Assembly: GCA_964527995.1 (NCBI GenBank)
Contig: CAZGRP010000037.1
Coordinates: 1 to 41,043, forward strand
DNA: 41,043 nt
DNA from: CAZGRP01 sp964527995
GTDB taxonomy: Bacteria; Zhuqueibacterota; Zhuqueibacteria; Oceanimicrobiales; CAZGRP01
Direction of reading: 5' to 3'
In this document: piece after piece, positions 26,547 to 35,199 of the stretch
Layout of the letters: each line of letters starts with the position of its first letter
Position numbering within the stretch: position 1 is the stretch's first letter
The notes under the pieces: generated by a model
Seen by the model: the letters and a program-made list of their open reading frames with translations, nothing else
The model's database searches: none
Told to the model about the DNA's origin: nothing
Position numbers and translations under genes: made by a program

Positions 26547-27959
26547 TCAAGGGTGCCCTCGATGCAGCGAGTCGCCGGCCTGACGCCCTCCATCTGCCTT
26601 GCGGTTCGCCGTGCCGTTCCAGCGCAGAGCCAGCACCGTCACATCATCATGTTGCTGCTGGTCGCCTGCAAACGCCCGCACACCGTCGATGATCTTTTCC
26701 ACGGCATGAAGCGGTCCGTGCAGGCCACGCCCGATGAGACGTTCGAGGCGCTCGAAACCAAACTGAGCACCGCGGCGGTTCTTGGCTTCCACGACGCCGT
26801 CGGTGACCAGGATGACGAAGTCACCGCCCTCCAGGTCGATCTGCTGCTGCGGAAAGTTGGCCGCCGGCAACACCCCCAAAGGCACACCCTGATCGCCCTT
26901 CAGCCATGTGATACGCCGCCGCCGCGCCTGCACCCACAACAACGGCAGGTGACCGGCGTTGGAATAGGTCAGCCTGCCTCGATGCACATCCAGGAGGCCG
27001 TAGACCAAAGTGACGAACATGCCGCGACGGCTGCGCTGGACGAGCAAGTCGTTGATAAGGCGCAGCAGAGGCGCGGGCTCACGCGTCATCTGTGCCTGAA
27101 AACGCAGATCACTGACCAGGCGCGCCATATAGAGGGCTGCAGGTACGCCTTTCCCGGAGACATCGCCCAGGATGAGAGCTGCCGACTCTCCGTCGAAGTC
27201 GATGAAATCGTAGAAATCGCCACCGACCGCGGTGGCCGGTAGATTGCGAGCCGCGACGTCGAACAGACCTTGTGGTCCCGACGGCAGGCTCTGGGGCATG
27301 AAGCTCTGCTGAATGATTTTGGCCGATTCGAGCTGCTGCTCCAACCGCTCCTTTTCCAGGAGGTAGCGATGCATGCGGGCGTTGTCGATCGCCATCGCCA
27401 CCTGGCGGCAGAAGGTCGAGAACAGGTCGATATCATCCTCGTCGAAGGGCTGGCCATCCGAGCGATTGATGACCTCCGCCACACCGATGACCCTCTCCTT
27501 GACCTTCAGCGGTACAGCCAGAATGGAGCGCGTCTTGAATCCAGTGGATTCATCCGATTTCGAGAAAAAACGAGGGTCCTGCGTAACATCGGGGACGTTC
27601 AGCGGCACCCCCTTGGACGCCACCCACCCGGCAATCCCCTCTCCCATCTTCAGTTGGATCTTCCGCACCTTCTCGCCGACCTCGCCCAGGGCCACCTGAC
27701 ACTCGAGGATGTCCTCCTCCTCATTGATGAGCATCACCGAGCTGGCCTCGGCATCCATCACCGTTTGTGCCTTCTCCATCACCAGACGGACCAACTTCTC
27801 AAGGTCGAGCGTGGAGTTGATGATGATGCTCACCTCGATAAGGCTGGAAAGGTTGTGTACCTTTTTTCGCAGGGCGGCGAGTTCATCGGCAGGAGCCTGC
27901 TTCACAACGGCCGTACGCGCCGATTCGGAGGGACCGACGGAAAGGTCTTTTGCAGCCAC
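26547..27959 (-). CDS. GAF-domain PP2C phosphatase (RsbU/SpoIIE type)
   Basis: This 470-residue cytoplasmic phosphatase would dephosphorylate the STAS protein. A short coiled coil (about 25-40) leads into a GAF domain (about 45-190: TVMDAEASSVMLINEEEDIL, RSILAVPLKVKERVIGVAEV), a linker coil, and a SpoIIE-type PP2C domain (about 230-450). Metal-binding motifs are complete: TAVGGDFYDF, LILGDVSGKGVPAALYM, TYSNAGHLPLLWV, VILVTDGVVEAKN and DDVTVLALR. The start is GTG at 27959 with GGGAGG 5 nt upstream. It is the first gene of the operon leading to mlaEFD, so the GAF signal is the probable input to the whole unit. The ligand is unknown. Confidence 0.94.
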   Translation of the reverse strand: MAAKDLSVGPSESARTAVVKQAPADELAALRKKVHNLSSLIEVSIIINSTLDLEKLVRLVMEKAQTVMDAEASSVMLINEEEDILECQVALGEVGEKVRKIQLKMGEGIAGWVASKGVPLNVPDVTQDPRFFSKSDESTGFKTRSILAVPLKVKERVIGVAEVINRSDGQPFDEDDIDLFSTFCRQVAMAIDNARMHRYLLEKERLEQQLESAKIIQQSFMPQSLPSGPQGLFDVAARNLPATAVGGDFYDFIDFDGESAALILGDVSGKGVPAALYMARLVSDLRFQAQMTREPAPLLRLINDLLVQRSRRGMFVTLVYGLLDVHRGRLTYSNAGHLPLLWVQARRRRITWLKGDQGVPLGVLPAANFPQQQIDLEGGDFVILVTDGVVEAKNRRGAQFGFERLERLIGRGLHGPLHAVEKIIDGVRAFAGDQQQHDDVTVLALRWNGTANRKADGGRQAGDSLHRGHP

Positions 27960-28010
27960 AGAGCCTCCCTTTCTCGATTGACGGCCGCGAGGTAGTCCTA
28001 CAGGTAGTCA

Positions 28011-28031
28011 AGCGTCCTTGCCTGGGACGCT
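28011..28031. repeat. Inverted repeat in the phosphatase operon leader
   Basis: AGCGTCC (28011-28017) and GGACGCT (28025-28031) form a perfect 7-bp inverted repeat with a 7-nt loop, about 50 nt before the GTG at 27959. No T run follows on either strand, so it is not a terminator. It could be an operator or an RNA hairpin in the leader. Confidence 0.35.
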
Positions 28032-28086
28032 CACAAAACAAAAACCAGTCCAAAAGACGCGGATGGGAGTAATTCCTGAATAAACA

Positions 28087-28115
28087 AAGATAGACCAGGG
28101 CATCAACAAAAGCAA
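28087..28115 (-). promoter_or_regulatory. Candidate promoter for the phosphatase-Mla operon
   Basis: On the minus strand, TTGCTT (28110-28115) and TATCTT (28087-28092) are 17 nt apart. A perfect TTGACA lies 15 bp further upstream (28130-28135) but has no matching -10 box at a normal distance. The stretch between the divergent operons (27960-28371) holds no other gene that I can support. Confidence 0.35.
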
Positions 28116-28371
28116 GAAAAAAGTGGAGATGTCAACACTGCGGACAACTGTTGCACGGCGATACAATTGTGACCCTGGCAGCACCCCGCCGGGAGGTTCC
28201 GTAACCACAACATAATTCATGCCTTAACACCTCCGCCTCGACCACCTGGTAGGTGGCATGCATGTTGCGCTTGCGGACGCGTCCGCCTACCGTGCCAAAA
28301 TCCGTCCGAGCGCGATATCGATCGTCCTCGAGCGTCAGCATCGGTTCCGCAGCAGCGACCGACAACAGGGA

Positions 28372-31038
28372 ATGCAGCGCTGGATGAAAACATCCCGAAA
28401 GCTCGGTGACAAGTACGAGATCGTCCGGGAGATCAAGCAGGGCGGCTTCGGTATCGTCTACTTCGGCTATGACCTGCATCTCGACAAGCCTGTCGCCTTC
28501 AAAGAGATCACTCCCTTTCTCATCCAAGATCCGGCCTACCTGCGGATGTTTCAGAACGAGGCCCGCAACGTCGCCAGGCTGAGTCATCACAACATCGTCC
28601 ATGTCTACGATCTCATCCGCACGACCGAGGGGCGTGTCTACCTGGTGATGGAGTACATCGACGGCCTCGACCTGGGGGCGATTCTCGAACGCTGCCGTCG
28701 CCGAGGCATGACCCTGCCACCTCGACTCGGAGCCTACCTCGGTTCCGAACTCTGCCTGGCCCTTGAATATGCCCACACCCGGCGGCATCCCACCACGAAC
28801 GAGCCCCTGCATCTCGTCCATCAGGACGTGTCGCCGTCCAACGTCATGATCTCCAAGGCTGGAGAGGTCAAGCTGATCGATTTCGGCCTGACCTCGCTGC
28901 GCCGCCACCACCCAGAGGCCCGGAAGCAGGCCCGCAGGCCGGAAAAACTCCTGTACATGAGCCCGGAACTGCTGGCCTCGGCATCCCACGTCGACCACCG
29001 GTCCGACATTTTTTCCCTCGGAGTCGTGCTGTACGAGGTCTTCACCGGCCGCCGCCTTTTCGCAGAAGAGAGCGAGTTGCAGGCCTTGACCGCGGGATCC
29101 TGGCAGTTCGGGGACAGCCAGGTTCGCCAGTTCGCTCTGCCGGCTCCCCTTGTGAACCTTCTCGGAGTCGCTCTCGAGGTCGATCCGCAGCGCAGGTATC
29201 AGAGCGCACAGCAGATGCATGCCGACCTGCTGCAGTTCCTTATCGTGTCGACCGATATGGCAGGCCTGAGCGAGGAGCTGGGCAGGTTCGTTGCATCCCT
29301 GGCGGATGATTCCGGCTCGACGCAGGCGCTATCGCCTTCGCTACTGGCCGACACTGCCGACACCAGCGATGACTGGGCGATCCTGGCACCACCCACTGAA
29401 GTTCCGCATCCGGAAGAAGCACAACCGCAGGCACAGGCGGCTTCGCCGTTTGGCGAACCTATGCTGGCTGTAGATCTGGAACAAGAGAATTTCTTCCCCT
29501 TCGAGGAAGACCTGCTGTCGATGACTGAGCCCACACCGCAGCGGCCGACCCCCTACACTGCCGATGCAGCGCCGGTTCTGCCTGCCGACGACCGCTCGCC
29601 AAAAGGCGCGGACGAGATCAACACTCCGGTGGACGTCAAGGCCTCATCCCGCCGCCGACCCGGCGCAGGCCTCGCCAGGTTCATGTTCTTCGTGGTTCTC
29701 ACGGCCATCGGATTCGGTGCCCTGGATGCCGTGTTCCGCTGGACGCCGTTGGGCCAGCGTGTCGCCGACTGGTTCTCACCGCCTGTAGTGCGGATCGTAA
29801 CCGAGCCGCCGGGCGCGACGGTGGATCTCGACGGCCGCCGCCTGCCAGGCACGACGCCGCTCGAAATCGCCGCGGTATCGCCGGGCGCACACAAAATCCT
29901 CCTGCAGATACCCGGTTCGCCGGCAATCGAGCGCTCGATCCAGGTTCTACGAGAGGGAGAGGTGTCGATTGCAGGGGAAAACCCTGTCGACAAAAACACC
30001 TACGTCTTTCGGTTCAAGAACATCCTTCTGATCGACTCAACCCCCCGTGGTGCAGAAGTGCTCCTCAACGGAGCGCAGCTGGCTCAGCGCACCCCCTGCC
30101 GGGTCGCATGGGAAGCGGGAGTGCCGGTTACCATTGCCATGTACCGCGCCGGTTTCGATTCGCTGGCAGCGCTGGAACTGAACACATTGACGCCGGCTGC
30201 CAACGCAAACGAGCCTGGCCAGTGGAGCGTATCGCGCTCTGATTCGAGCGGCACGATCGCCGTCATGGCGACTTTTCGGAAAAGGATCCGCTTGCGCTCC
30301 ATTCCACCGGGAGCTGCGGTCTACATCGACGACGGTGACAAGCCGGTCGCCATCGCTTCCGGAAGCGCGGAGATCGCTTTGAGCGCCGGCTCGCATGCCC
30401 TCACTTTGAAGAAGGCCGGGTATCTCCCCACACCGCTGCCGCTGCAAGTAACTCCGTCCACACCTGATCGGCTGACCATCCCTCTCTGGCGGCGAGTGCA
30501 CATCTATGCCCAGGACATCACCGATCCTCTGAACCGGGACATCGGGGCGACCCTCGTTCGCCTCACCCACAACGGCCGCAGCGAGCGTCGCGATGACGTT
30601 ACACCCTCGGAGATCAGTCTTCTTCCCTACACATACGAAGCCGTCCTGGAAAAAGCGGGCTACCAGCAGACCCTTGTCAGAATTCCTCCCGCTGCGTTCG
30701 AAGTCGTCGTGGAGATGCGGCCAGTCCGGATCCCGGTTGATGTGGTCGTAACCGACGCAACAAGCCAGGCGCCGATTGCGGGAGCGATGCTCTCCTACCG
30801 CGACGCCAGGACCGCCGATTCCTGGGTCACGACTTTCGAATCAACCGATGCCAACGGTCGGTTGACCTGGAGTCTTGTTCCCGGCGACTATGTGCTCCGC
30901 ATCGAGCGGGACGGATACAGCCCTCAAAGCAGGCGCCTGCGGATCCGTCGCGGGGAAACCTATCGAGTCGATTTCGAGCTCAGCGGCAGACTTGGAAAGA
31001 TGCGGGGCGGCTCGTTTCCGCAGCGGCAGAATCCTTAG
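28372..31038 (+). CDS. Transmembrane serine/threonine kinase with extracytoplasmic PEGA repeats
   Basis: From the ATG at 28372 the protein has 888 residues. A Hanks-type kinase domain (about 15-290) has the Gly loop IKQGGFGIVYFG, Lys 44 in VAFKEI, the catalytic loop HQDVSPSNV (Asp 152) and DFG at 170-172, so it should be active. The activation segment ends in MSPE. An acidic Pro/Ala-rich linker leads to one membrane helix (about 437-456, FMFFVVLTAIGFGALDAVF). Outside are three PEGA-like repeats (EPPGATVDLDGRRLPGTTPL; STPRGAEVLLNG; SIPPGAAVYIDDG) and a C-terminal carboxypeptidase-regulatory-like beta domain. Start choice is uncertain: 28258, 28372 and 28384 are in frame and none has a clean ribosome site. 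It heads a three-gene operon. Confidence 0.92.
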   Translation: MQRWMKTSRKLGDKYEIVREIKQGGFGIVYFGYDLHLDKPVAFKEITPFLIQDPAYLRMFQNEARNVARLSHHNIVHVYDLIRTTEGRVYLVMEYIDGLDLGAILERCRRRGMTLPPRLGAYLGSELCLALEYAHTRRHPTTNEPLHLVHQDVSPSNVMISKAGEVKLIDFGLTSLRRHHPEARKQARRPEKLLYMSPELLASASHVDHRSDIFSLGVVLYEVFTGRRLFAEESELQALTAGSWQFGDSQVRQFALPAPLVNLLGVALEVDPQRRYQSAQQMHADLLQFLIVSTDMAGLSEELGRFVASLADDSGSTQALSPSLLADTADTSDDWAILAPPTEVPHPEEAQPQAQAASPFGEPMLAVDLEQENFFPFEEDLLSMTEPTPQRPTPYTADAAPVLPADDRSPKGADEINTPVDVKASSRRRPGAGLARFMFFVVLTAIGFGALDAVFRWTPLGQRVADWFSPPVVRIVTEPPGATVDLDGRRLPGTTPLEIAAVSPGAHKILLQIPGSPAIERSIQVLREGEVSIAGENPVDKNTYVFRFKNILLIDSTPRGAEVLLNGAQLAQRTPCRVAWEAGVPVTIAMYRAGFDSLAALELNTLTPAANANEPGQWSVSRSDSSGTIAVMATFRKRIRLRSIPPGAAVYIDDGDKPVAIASGSAEIALSAGSHALTLKKAGYLPTPLPLQVTPSTPDRLTIPLWRRVHIYAQDITDPLNRDIGATLVRLTHNGRSERRDDVTPSEISLLPYTYEAVLEKAGYQQTLVRIPPAAFEVVVEMRPVRIPVDVVVTDATSQAPIAGAMLSYRDARTADSWVTTFESTDANGRLTWSLVPGDYVLRIERDGYSPQSRRLRIRRGETYRVDFELSGRLGKMRGGSFPQRQNP

Positions 31039-31065
31039 GAAAGCCATAGGATCAGAGAAGCAACC

Positions 31066-31482
31066 GTGCTCATCGTGCTGTCGCTGTTGGCCGTCGGAAT
31101 CGCCCTGGTCCTTGCCGGATTTCTGTTGAACGGTCTTCCGTCGCTGCGTGCCCGCACGGCTCTTCGCCGCGGCGACATCGAGGCAGCCTGCCGAATCTAC
31201 AAGAGCCTTTTGAAGGAGAACCCGGAGAAGCTCAAGTACTACCGCATTCTTGGTGAACTCTATGCCCGCCAGGGCCGCACCGACGAGCAGGCGATACGCG
31301 TCTACGAGCTGCTCCTCCATTTGAACCTTCGGTTTCAGCGGCAGCGAGAAGTGCTCGGGTGGGTGGCAGAGCACTATCTGCGAGAAGGACGGAAGGATAC
31401 CGAGGCACTGGAAATCATCGAGGCTGCGGTTCAAGCCAGACTCAGGGAGCTGAGACAGACAGGAAGTGACAACTCAGGGTGA
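31066..31482 (+). CDS. Small membrane-anchored TPR protein
   Basis: This 138-residue protein has one N-terminal membrane helix (LSLLAVGIALVLAGFLL) followed by a cytoplasmic domain of about two to three tetratricopeptide-like units (GDIEAACRIYKSLLKENPEK; ILGELYARQGRTDEQAIRVY). It begins with GTG at 31066, 27 bp after the kinase stop, with AGAGAAG upstream. The downstream gene starts 4 bp after its stop codon, or overlaps it if an earlier GTG is used. It is probably an adaptor that keeps the TPR/pseudokinase protein near the membrane kinase, but that role is inference from gene order and architecture. Confidence 0.85.
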   Translation: MLIVLSLLAVGIALVLAGFLLNGLPSLRARTALRRGDIEAACRIYKSLLKENPEKLKYYRILGELYARQGRTDEQAIRVYELLLHLNLRFQRQREVLGWVAEHYLREGRKDTEALEIIEAAVQARLRELRQTGSDNSG

Positions 31483-31486
31483 TACC

Positions 31487-33967
31487 GTGAAGGATCATGA
31501 TCTTGAGCAGCTGGCGGTGATGTTGAAAGGCCTGGGGCAAGCCTACATGGAGAAAGGGCGGGCCGGTGACGCGGTCGAGCGCTTCGAGACGATGATTAAG
31601 CTCGGCATCACCGATGCCGATGTCTACATCCACCTGAGCCAAGCGTTGGCTGCCACGGGTCGCACCGATTCGCGGGCGCAAGAAGTGCTCCAGCACGCCG
31701 CGAGGCTGGCGCCAGAAAGCCGGGAAGTTATTCTCGCTGCGGCATCCGTGTTCCTCCAAAGCGGCCGCCGTGACCCGGAAGCTCAGCAGATCTACGAAAA
31801 AGCCGTCGCCTACGATCCTCCCACTCTGCGGCAGCTCGGTACCGTCCTGGCTCAGCTCTATTACGAGCAGGGCTGCTACGACCGCTGTCGCGTGACCGCC
31901 AGGCACCTGCTGGCGCGCTTCGGTTATGACGAGACGATTCTCGATCTTTTCCTTTGCTCCTGCCGGCACCTGAATGCCCATGACCCGGCCATCTCCGAGC
32001 TGAAGAGGCTGATCGACGTCGGTGGCGACAAAGAGCACATCCTCAGGCATCTGGCGGCGGCCTACCTGGAAAAAAAGTCGGCTCGACATGGTTCGACCGA
32101 ACCATTCCTGCTCAGCCCGACTGATCTGAGGCATTGCCAGGAGTTCCTGCAGCTCTCCCCACCGCTTACCAGAATCGAAGACGTCGTGCTTCGTCTCGAT
32201 GTGCGCCGGATGATCCTCGATACCTTCAGCCAGACCGAAGAGATGCGCCAGCAGCTCGAGCCGATCGCATCACTCGACCTGAGCGACATCGTCTCCACCC
32301 TCGGCGAGTCTCAGCATTTTGACGAAGCCTCGCCCATCGAGTTCGCCGGGAAAATCTTGAGAGGGCTGGAGGCACTGGAAGCACTGTCGAACCGGGCATG
32401 CCTCGCCCGGCACGACACGGAGTTGGCGCCCTTCGAGGAGATGGGCGGCGATCTGTCGAAACTGTCGCCGGCCTCGGCGAGACACGTGACGTTGGAGCGC
32501 CTCAAAGGAGTGCTGGTGCTGTTCATATCCAACTTCGAGGAGCTTTGTCTCGAGTACGGCGCCGACCAGGCTCATCAGGCGGTCGAGAAGTTCACCCACA
32601 CGGTTGCCGGACAGCTTCACCGCCATAGCCTTCGCTCGGCCTGGTGTGCGGCCGATGGACTCATCGTCCTGGTCGATGATCTGGAGGACGCGCTGCGGTT
32701 TTCGATCCGGCTGTTGCGCAGCCTCGAACGCTACAACTTCGTCGCCGATGGTGCCGAACAGGTCCACCTCAAAGTAGCCCTGCATCGGTTCCGATTCGCC
32801 GACGAGCCGACGCCGATGCGATTCCTGGGCGACCTGTCACTGGCTCTGAAAACAGCGGCAGTGGATTGGACCGAAACGGAGACAGTCGGCCGCCCCGTCG
32901 ACAGCGCCACTTTGCCATCGGGGGGGCGCATCCTGCTCACTCAGTACGCCCGCTCCGCCCTCTCCGATCAAGAGGCTTCGCACCTGCATCGCCTGGGTCG
33001 CTTCCGGCTGCGCCACGAGCCGAAGTACGTCACGCTTCACCAGGCCATGTGGCGGGATCCTGCCCACGACCTCCAGGTCGGCCTCATCCAGAGACTGGGA
33101 AAGTTCGATCTCGAAGACGAACTGGCCAGCGGCCCGATTTTCCGCACCTACCGCGGCCAGGACTCCGTGCTGAAACGCCCGGTGATCGTGAAGATCTTGC
33201 AGCCGGCACCTCTGGGCCGTCTTGCCGCAGAAGATGAAGTTCGACAGCGGTACGAACGGCGCACCAGAGAGGTGGCTCGTCTCAGCCATCCCCATCTGGC
33301 CAATATCTATGAGGTGGCAGAGGATCAAGGAGTGGCGTATGTGGTGCGCGAGGCTGCCGAAGGCATCTCCCTGGGCGAAATCATGTCGAGCGGTCGTGTC
33401 CTCGATTCCGAGCGCTTGCTGACTGTCCTCCTGCCGGTGCTGCAGGGCCTGGCCTACGCTCACCAGAAGGGGGTGGCCCACGGCAATCTCCACCCCGGCA
33501 ATATCTGGGTGAACGGCCCAGAGATCAAGCTCACGGACTTCGACCTGGGGTCTCACCTGTTTTCGGATTCGATCCAGGATGCGGTTGGGGGCAAAGACGC
33601 GGCGGCCTCACTACTGGCATATGGGGCTCCGGAACGACTCCGCGGCCTGCCACCGACTCCAGCGGGCGACATTTTCTCGATGGCCGCCATCATGTATGAA
33701 GCCCTGACGGGCAACCGGCCTTTCGAGTCTGCGGATGCTGAGAAGATTGCCCACACCACAACGCTCTATCAGCCGCCTCCTCCCTCCGCGGTTCGTGAAG
33801 ACTTGCCACCCGAGTACGATGCCGTCATCTTGCGCGGTCTCGCTGAAGACCCGAACGAGCGCTTCAGCGACATCCGCTCGATGCTCAAAAGCCTGCGCGC
33901 CATGCAAAATGATGGCGCCCGCCATCCCCTCGGCTACTACCTGGACCGGGGGAGAACACCCTCGTAA
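31487..33967 (+). CDS. TPR protein with degenerate class III cyclase-like domain and pseudokinase domain
   Basis: The 826-residue protein has no membrane helix. Residues 1-195 hold TPR units (AYMEKGRAGDAVERFETMIK), and 200-330 is a helical region. Residues about 338-522 resemble a class III nucleotidyl cyclase: GVLVLFISNFEELC in place of the LFxDIxGF strand, WCAADGLIVLV in place of the GDG hairpin, then GRPVDSATLPSGGRILLT and LGRFRLRHEPKYVTLHQ. The first metal Asp is lost. Residues about 538-810 are kinase-like, with Lys 569 in VIVKIL and APERL, but the catalytic loop is HGNLHPGN (no Asp) and DFG is DFD; the Gly loop is also degraded. It should therefore be a pseudokinase. GTG at 31487 follows AGGGTGAT; GTG at 31466 is an alternative. 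Confidence 0.85.
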   Translation: MKDHDLEQLAVMLKGLGQAYMEKGRAGDAVERFETMIKLGITDADVYIHLSQALAATGRTDSRAQEVLQHAARLAPESREVILAAASVFLQSGRRDPEAQQIYEKAVAYDPPTLRQLGTVLAQLYYEQGCYDRCRVTARHLLARFGYDETILDLFLCSCRHLNAHDPAISELKRLIDVGGDKEHILRHLAAAYLEKKSARHGSTEPFLLSPTDLRHCQEFLQLSPPLTRIEDVVLRLDVRRMILDTFSQTEEMRQQLEPIASLDLSDIVSTLGESQHFDEASPIEFAGKILRGLEALEALSNRACLARHDTELAPFEEMGGDLSKLSPASARHVTLERLKGVLVLFISNFEELCLEYGADQAHQAVEKFTHTVAGQLHRHSLRSAWCAADGLIVLVDDLEDALRFSIRLLRSLERYNFVADGAEQVHLKVALHRFRFADEPTPMRFLGDLSLALKTAAVDWTETETVGRPVDSATLPSGGRILLTQYARSALSDQEASHLHRLGRFRLRHEPKYVTLHQAMWRDPAHDLQVGLIQRLGKFDLEDELASGPIFRTYRGQDSVLKRPVIVKILQPAPLGRLAAEDEVRQRYERRTREVARLSHPHLANIYEVAEDQGVAYVVREAAEGISLGEIMSSGRVLDSERLLTVLLPVLQGLAYAHQKGVAHGNLHPGNIWVNGPEIKLTDFDLGSHLFSDSIQDAVGGKDAAASLLAYGAPERLRGLPPTPAGDIFSMAAIMYEALTGNRPFESADAEKIAHTTTLYQPPPPSAVREDLPPEYDAVILRGLAEDPNERFSDIRSMLKSLRAMQNDGARHPLGYYLDRGRTPS

Positions 33968-34121
33968 GGCCGCATGCCTGGCATCGGAAAATGGGGAGTA
34001 AAGGCGCTCAGAAAAATGCCATGGTGGGGGTCCAAGGCATGAAAGCAGCGGCAGGCTGGAAGGCTGCGCTACAGAACCCTGCGATCAGGCATCAATCCAC
34101 GCCGCAAGCCGAAATTCTGAA

Positions 34122-34691
34122 TCAACCCTGCCGTAGTCGGTCTCGAAGCTCATAGATGACGTAATGCACGATCACCAGGTGCATACACTCGACGATTCCC
34201 ATGTCGCGAATGGGGACGTGCACCGAGTGGCGTGCCAGACTCCGCAGTTTGCCGCCATCGAAGCCGGTCATACCGAAGGTGACCATCCCAACTTCGTTCC
34301 CGTATCCGATAGCGTTGAGTACGTTGGCACTGTTGCCTGATCCGCTGATGCCAATCGCAACGTCACCCGGCTGGGCGAAGTGGCGCAACTGCTGCTCAAA
34401 GATCGTGTCGTAGCCACAATCGTTGGCCAGAGCCAGAATCCACGGTGTGTTGTCGGTCAGGCTCATCACCCGGAAGCGCTTGCGATCCTGCATCGATTGC
34501 AGGGGATACTTCGCCAGATCCTCGCAGAAATGGGACGCGTTGGCGCCGCTGCCGCCATTCCCAAAGATAAACACCTGTTTCTCAGCGCGGAAAGCCTCCT
34601 CCAGCACATCCACCATGTGCTCGGTAGCGCCCGGCGGCATTTCCAGACAAAGTTGACTCACCCTCTCAAAGAATTCGGCTGCTGCTTCCAT
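34122..34691 (-). CDS. gmhA: SIS-domain phosphosugar isomerase, GmhA-like
   Basis: This 189-residue cytoplasmic protein resembles sedoheptulose-7-phosphate isomerase, the first step toward ADP-heptose for lipopolysaccharide core. The SIS motifs are clear: QVFIFGNGGSGANASHFCED near the N-terminus, then VMSLTDNTPWILALANDCGY, GDVAIGISGSGNSANVLNAI and MGIVECMHLVIVHYVIYELR at the C-terminus. The ATG at 34691 is preferred because AGGA lies 4-5 nt upstream; longer in-frame starts add unrelated basic sequence that belongs to the gap. Other heptose genes are not in view, so a related SIS isomerase such as a DiaA-type protein is the main alternative. Confidence 0.82.
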   Translation of the reverse strand: MEAAAEFFERVSQLCLEMPPGATEHMVDVLEEAFRAEKQVFIFGNGGSGANASHFCEDLAKYPLQSMQDRKRFRVMSLTDNTPWILALANDCGYDTIFEQQLRHFAQPGDVAIGISGSGNSANVLNAIGYGNEVGMVTFGMTGFDGGKLRSLARHSVHVPIRDMGIVECMHLVIVHYVIYELRDRLRQG

Positions 34692-34812
34692 GGTTCCTCG
34701 TCCCATTCCTTGGTTGATGGCCGTATTTGTTGATCGCTCAGCAGTGTCCCTGGGCCGCTCGACCTTCATCAAACGTAGGCGAAGCGATGGGGCACTGGCG
34801 GATAGGAGGGGG

Positions 34813-35091
34813 TTATTCTTCCTGCTCGGGAGGGACATAGTCCGGCGGCAACTCCGCACCCTGGCCGAAGAAATACGCCTCCATCTGCTCGTCCAGGAAC
34901 TTCTGTGCTGCGGGGTCCGCAAGGTTCAACCGGTACTCGTTGATGAGCATCAGCATCTGCCGGGTCCACATCTCCCATGCCTCCTTCGACACATGCTCGT
35001 AGATGCGTTGGCCCAGCTCGTCCGGCTGCGGCGGCTCGTCGAGGCCTTCCATTTCTCGACCGTATTTAACACAGTGCACCATTCTGGCCAT
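34813..35091 (-). CDS. yggX: YggX-like Fe(II) trafficking protein
   Basis: This 92-residue protein matches YggX, a small cytoplasmic protein linked to iron handling and protection of Fe-S clusters from oxidative stress. The N-terminus MARMVHCVKYGREMEGLD has the conserved Cys, and the rest follows the family: LGQRIYEHVSKEAWEMW, MLINEYRLNLADP and QMEAYFFG. The ATG at 35091 has GAGGG 8 nt upstream, and the resulting length is typical. A good promoter lies about 80 bp upstream. A Pro/Glu-rich tail (ELPPDYVPPEQEE) is slightly longer than usual. The following gmhA-like gene begins 121 bp downstream and may be co-transcribed. Confidence 0.9.
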   Translation of the reverse strand: MARMVHCVKYGREMEGLDEPPQPDELGQRIYEHVSKEAWEMWTRQMLMLINEYRLNLADPAAQKFLDEQMEAYFFGQGAELPPDYVPPEQEE

Positions 35092-35170
35092 GATTTCGTC
35101 CCTCATCGATCCGTCATCCGTCCAAAATCCACAGCGGCGACACCGAGGATCGGGCGCCGCCGTGTGCGCT

Positions 35171-35199
35171 AATGTAACAAAATGTCGCTTCTTTCGCAA
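35171..35199 (-). promoter_or_regulatory. Sigma70-type promoter for yggX
   Basis: On the minus strand, TTGCGA (35194-35199) and TACATT (35171-35176) have a 17-nt spacer. The start would be near 35164, giving a leader of about 70 nt. The 265 bp between here and the methionine adenosyltransferase ATG hold no gene I can support, only a small AACCAC/GTGGTT inverted repeat (35232-35254). Confidence 0.5.

Noticed and set aside
28258..28371. N-terminal extension of the membrane kinase from an upstream ATG
   Set aside because: The AGGTGG site is only 1 nt from that ATG, and the added residues are Arg-rich and unlike kinase N-termini. It is kept only as a possible alternative start.
34692..34922. N-terminal extension of the GmhA-like frame overlapping yggX
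   Set aside because: The extra residues are basic and unrelated to SIS proteins, and a good ribosome site precedes 34691.
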